In this document: positions 60,808 through 64,000 of the stretch, in pieces
How the letters are laid out: each line of letters opens with the position of its first letter
Numbering within the stretch: position 1 is the stretch's first letter
Assembly: GCF_002042965.1 (NCBI RefSeq)
Contig: NZ_MZNT01000004.1
Coordinates: forward strand, 1 to 64,000
Origin: Paenibacillus sp. 32352
Lineage (GTDB): Bacteria; Bacillota; Bacilli; Paenibacillales; NBRC-103111
Direction: 5' to 3'
DNA: 64,000 nucleotides
Made by a program: the position numbers and the translations under genes
The notes under the pieces: generated by a model
The model's input: only the letters and a program-made list of their open reading frames with translations
Told to the model about the DNA's origin: nothing
Databases searched by the model: none

Positions 60808-61605
60808 TTAGGTATGGGGAAGTAACGAAAGCAGATGAACAACCGGAAACACGATCAGCCAGCTATCCACCCGGTCTAGTACACCGCCGTGCCCTGGAAG
60901 GATGGCCCCCGTATCCTTAATGCCCTTGACCCGCTTATAAGCAGATTGGATTAAATCCCCCATTTGTCCGACTATAGCGATGATGACACCGAGAAGCAAA
61001 GCCTGTTTCCAAGAAAGCAGTTCAGGGGAAGCCAATGAAAAACAGATAGCCACAATGATGGAAAGAACAACTCCTCCTGCGGCGCCTTCAATCGATTTCT
61101 TAGGACTAATAGTCGGCCACAAGGGATGCTTGCCAATTGCTGACCCTGTGAAGTACGCGCCGGAGTCCGTAGCCCAAATGCAGAAGAAAACCAGAAGCGT
61201 CCAGAACATCCCGTTCTCCATAGCACGAGTCTCGATCATGTAATGAAAACCGATACCCACGTACACCATCCCTAAGAACATCATGACCACGTGATCAATG
61301 GTTACCTTATTCTTGGAAACGACGGTAGCGCATAATAAAATGAACATAAACAACCATATCATACGGTCCATGGATCCAACCGACGCAAGTTGAAGCGTAT
61401 TCCACGGTATCGTTAAGCATGCTGTACCTATGTATCCGAAAAGGGCTGTAATACGATATGGCGTCAGCCCATTCATTCGTAAAAACTCATTAAAACCGAT
61501 CAGGGACAGAATGACAATCAATCCGGCAAACCAGTATGCGCCTAGATACAATAGAATCATGAAGCCTAAACCGGCAATGACCCCAGTGATGATTCGCTGC
61601 TTCAA
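60808..61605 (-). CDS. cdsA: Phosphatidate cytidylyltransferase
   Basis: The 265-residue membrane enzyme makes CDP-diacylglycerol, the substrate of PgsA. It has about eight membrane helices and the CDS signature near the C-terminus (SPKKSIEGAAGGVVLS, SAYKRVKGIKDTGAILPGHG, GVLDRVDSW). GGAGG lies 7 nt before TTG 61605; an ATG at 61611 would overlap this site too closely. It lies between uppS and dxr. Confidence 0.95.
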   Translation of the reverse strand: MKQRIITGVIAGLGFMILLYLGAYWFAGLIVILSLIGFNEFLRMNGLTPYRITALFGYIGTACLTIPWNTLQLASVGSMDRMIWLFMFILLCATVVSKNKVTIDHVVMMFLGMVYVGIGFHYMIETRAMENGMFWTLLVFFCIWATDSGAYFTGSAIGKHPLWPTISPKKSIEGAAGGVVLSIIVAICFSLASPELLSWKQALLLGVIIAIVGQMGDLIQSAYKRVKGIKDTGAILPGHGGVLDRVDSWLIVFPVVHLLSLLPHT

Positions 61606-61625
61606 ATTCATTCCTCCAATTACTG

Positions 61626-62393
61626 CTACAATCCTCCGTAACGCCGAGCTCTTCGTTGATACTCCTGGATTGCCTCATAGAAATGCCGCTCCGTGAAGTC
61701 AGGCCAGCACAAATCCGTAAACCATAACTCCGAATAAGCCAGCTGCCACATCAAAAAATTACTGATACGAAGCTCGCCGCTCGTACGGATCAACAGATCC
61801 GGATCAGGAAGCGGGTAGGTCAATAAGTATTGGCCAAATTTCGATTCATCCACTTCATCCAATGTAACTTTACCGGATGCCACATCCTCTGCCAGCTTTT
61901 TAACACCAGATAGCATTTCTCGGCGGCTTCCGTAATTCAAAGCAAAATTTAAAATAAGTCCCGTATTGTTCTTGGTTTGCTCAATCGCTTTCTGAATCGC
62001 CTCTAGTGTATAGTTTGGCAGACCTTCCTGCCATCCAGTCATACGAATCTGCACGTTGTTGGCGATAAGCTCATCAATCTCTTTTGGAAAAAATTCTAGA
62101 GGAAGCTTCATTAAATACTCGACTTCTTCCTTGGGTCTTTTCCAGTTTTCGGTTGAAAATGCATACATGGTCAGCACATTAATGCCGATAGCATTCGCAG
62201 CCATAGTAATCTTTTTTACGTTTTTCATACCTGAATGGTGCCCCGCAATACGCGGCAAGCCGCGCTTCTGAGCCCATCGCCCATTGCCATCCATGATAAC
62301 CGCAACATGGTTCGGAATATTATCGGCATCGATCCGTTCTACCCACTCGTCATTCTGAGCCTTGCTTCCAAACCATTTCTTGAAAGGCATCAT
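61626..62393 (-). CDS. uppS: Isoprenyl transferase (undecaprenyl diphosphate synthase)
   Basis: The 255-residue cis-prenyltransferase has NHVAVIMDGNGRWAQKRGLP with the catalytic Asp, the GHHSGMKNVKK loop, TMYAFSTENWKRP, and the C-terminal RTSGELRISNFLMWQLAYSE with WPDFTERHF. It makes the lipid carrier for cell-wall synthesis. ATG 62393 has GGAGG 8 nt upstream. Confidence 0.97.
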   Translation of the reverse strand: MMPFKKWFGSKAQNDEWVERIDADNIPNHVAVIMDGNGRWAQKRGLPRIAGHHSGMKNVKKITMAANAIGINVLTMYAFSTENWKRPKEEVEYLMKLPLEFFPKEIDELIANNVQIRMTGWQEGLPNYTLEAIQKAIEQTKNNTGLILNFALNYGSRREMLSGVKKLAEDVASGKVTLDEVDESKFGQYLLTYPLPDPDLLIRTSGELRISNFLMWQLAYSELWFTDLCWPDFTERHFYEAIQEYQRRARRYGGL

Positions 62394-62418
62394 TTCTTTT
62401 TCCTCCAATAAGGAAAGT

Positions 62419-62446
62419 GTAAAAGCCCCCTCGAAAGGGGGTCTTC
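62419..62446 (-). terminator. Intrinsic terminator between frr and uppS
   Basis: On the minus strand CCCCCTTTCGAGGGGG forms a compact hairpin followed by CTTTTAC. It lies 6 bp after the frr stop and 25 bp before uppS, so the superoperon is divided or attenuated here. Confidence 0.8.
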
Positions 62447-62451
62447 TATCA

Positions 62452-63006
62452 TTATACTTCCATAATTTCCTTTTCTTTAGCTGCTAACACTTTCTCTACT
62501 TCACCGATATATTTATCAGTAAACTTCTGGATGTCTTCTTGATGCTTGCGGGATTCGTCCTCAGAGATGCCCGACTTTTCCAGCTTCTTGATCTCATCGT
62601 TTGCGTCGCGGCGAATGTTACGGATAGCAACCTTAGCTTCTTCACCGAATTTGCGAGTCATTTTCACCAGCTCGGTACGACGCTCTTCCGTAAGGGCCGG
62701 AATCACAATGCGGATCATCGATCCATCGTTGGAAGGAGTCAATCCCAGATCGGATTTCATAATAGCCTTCTCAATAGCGGCGACGGAGCTTTTATCCCAT
62801 GGCTGAATCATAAGGGTACGGGAGTCCGGTGTATTAATGTTGGCTAATTGATTAATAGGCGTCATAGCCCCGTAATATTCCACTTGAATGCGATCAAGCA
62901 AAGACGGAGTCGCTCTGCCTGCCCGAAGGCTGGCCAACTCTCTCTTCAACGAACCGATTGCTTTTTCCATGCGGTCTTCCGCATTCTTTTTAATCGATTG
63001 TGGCAT
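62452..63006 (-). CDS. frr: Ribosome recycling factor
   Basis: The 184-residue factor ([60 protein letters not shown]) is complete. With EF-G it splits post-termination ribosomes. It follows pyrH by 5 bp, so the two are co-transcribed. Confidence 0.97.
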   Translation of the reverse strand: MPQSIKKNAEDRMEKAIGSLKRELASLRAGRATPSLLDRIQVEYYGAMTPINQLANINTPDSRTLMIQPWDKSSVAAIEKAIMKSDLGLTPSNDGSMIRIVIPALTEERRTELVKMTRKFGEEAKVAIRNIRRDANDEIKKLEKSGISEDESRKHQEDIQKFTDKYIGEVEKVLAAKEKEIMEV

Positions 63007-63011
63007 AATCG

Positions 63012-63740
<729 letters not shown>

Positions 63741-63784
63741 TCACTACCCCCGTTCGTCAATCAGCTGTCATGCTCGTTTATGTT

Positions 63785-63812
63785 TAAAAAAGAAGGAACA
63801 CTAAGTGTTCCC
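63785..63812 (-). terminator. Intrinsic terminator between tsf and pyrH
   Basis: On the minus strand GGGAACACT pairs with AGTGTTCC around a short turn, followed by TTCTTTTTT. It lies 48 bp before pyrH, so it ends tsf transcripts or attenuates pyrH. Confidence 0.85.
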
Positions 63813-63836
63813 ACGTTTTACTTTTCCGTATTTATG

Positions 63837-63886
63837 TACGGTAAATGATAAATTTCCGTTTCAGCAGCAACTTATCATTTACCGTA
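63837..63886 (-). repeat. Perfect 15-bp inverted repeat between tsf and pyrH
   Basis: TACGGTAAATGATAA (63837-63851) is repeated in inverted orientation at 63872-63886, with 20 bp between. No T tract follows, so it is not an ordinary terminator. It could be an mRNA 3'-end stabiliser for tsf, a protein-binding site or a short mobile palindrome. Confidence 0.85.
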
Positions 63887-63931
63887 AGTATATCCAAATA
63901 AGTTAAGATAGGTTCTTACGAACTTCTCTTA

Positions 63932-64000
63932 TTATTTTTTCACTTGAGCCATAACTTCTTCAGCAAAGTTCTCTTGTTTTTTCTCCAAGCCTTCGCCCAA
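63932..64000 (-). CDS. tsf: Translation elongation factor Ts, C-terminal end (partial)
   Basis: The last 22 codons on the minus strand read GEGLEKKQENFAEEVMAQVK followed by K and a TAA stop. This is the conserved C-terminus of EF-Ts. The gene continues beyond the right edge. EF-Ts exchanges GDP for GTP on EF-Tu. The order tsf-pyrH-frr supports the call. Confidence 0.9.
   Translation of the reverse strand: MGEGLEKKQENFAEEVMAQVKK

Overview
The window comes from an endospore-forming Gram-positive bacterium of the order Bacillales, most likely a Paenibacillaceae member (Paenibacillus-like). The reasons are the 16S rRNA 5' end, dense strong Shine-Dalgarno sites, very frequent TTG start codons, and a gene order that follows the B. 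subtilis tsf-to-cotE region with Paenibacillus-type departures (korAB and pduL near miaB, a dipeptidase after spoVS, an archaeal-type prolyl-tRNA synthetase). Nearly every gene lies on the minus strand, so transcription mostly runs from high to low coordinates. The exceptions are three short plus-strand genes in the first 3.5 kb.

Layout from left to right. Bases 1-82 are the 5' end of a 16S rRNA gene on the minus strand, followed by its long leader and promoter region (83-589). A small plus-strand orphan gene (590-754) shares a bidirectional terminator with the gerPABCDE spore-coat operon (795-2514, sigma-K-type promoter, no gerPF). A plus-strand pair follows: an Hsp20-like protein and a minimal L,D-transpeptidase. 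Next come ricA-miaB, a PduL-type phosphotransacylase, a two-subunit 2-oxoacid:ferredoxin oxidoreductase, a dipeptidase, spoVS (sigma-H promoter), ymdB, rny, recX, recA (LexA box), cinA, pgsA, rimO, yajQ, rodZ, ymfK, a BMP/Med-like lipoprotein, a DUF3243 protein, the ymfI-ymfH-ymfF cluster, sleB (sigma-G promoter), ftsK/spoIIIE, ylzJ-tepA (sigma-G-like promoter) and an RNase J gene.

The next block is the diaminopimelate/dipicolinate pathway, dapA-dapG-asd-dpaB-dpaA, with a sigma-K-type promoter ahead of dpaA. After it lie dut, mlpA, a polysaccharide deacetylase, pnp, rpsO, ribF, truB, nrnA, rbfA, infB, ylxQ, ylxR, nusA, rimP, polC, proS, rseP, dxr, cdsA, uppS, frr, pyrH and the last 22 codons of tsf. 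This is the classical translation, RNA-decay and envelope-lipid superoperon. Its transcription is divided by many intrinsic terminators, and it has leader-type regulatory structures before rimP-nusA and rpsO.

The most intriguing signals are non-coding. A 51-nt stem-loop is present twice, once just upstream of the ribosome-binding site of recX and once just upstream of that of cinA, so it sits ahead of the two RecA-partner genes on either side of recA. The two copies have identical length, spacing and loop core, and show compensatory stem changes. A second leader family, a 38-bp hairpin repeat in three tandem copies before dapG, has a diverged relative before pnp. At the protein level the notable points are a His-rich, Cys-bearing N-terminal extension on RicA, the KorAB-PduL neighbourhood, the archaeal-type ProRS, and an RNase J at the rnjB locus with an intact catalytic motif.
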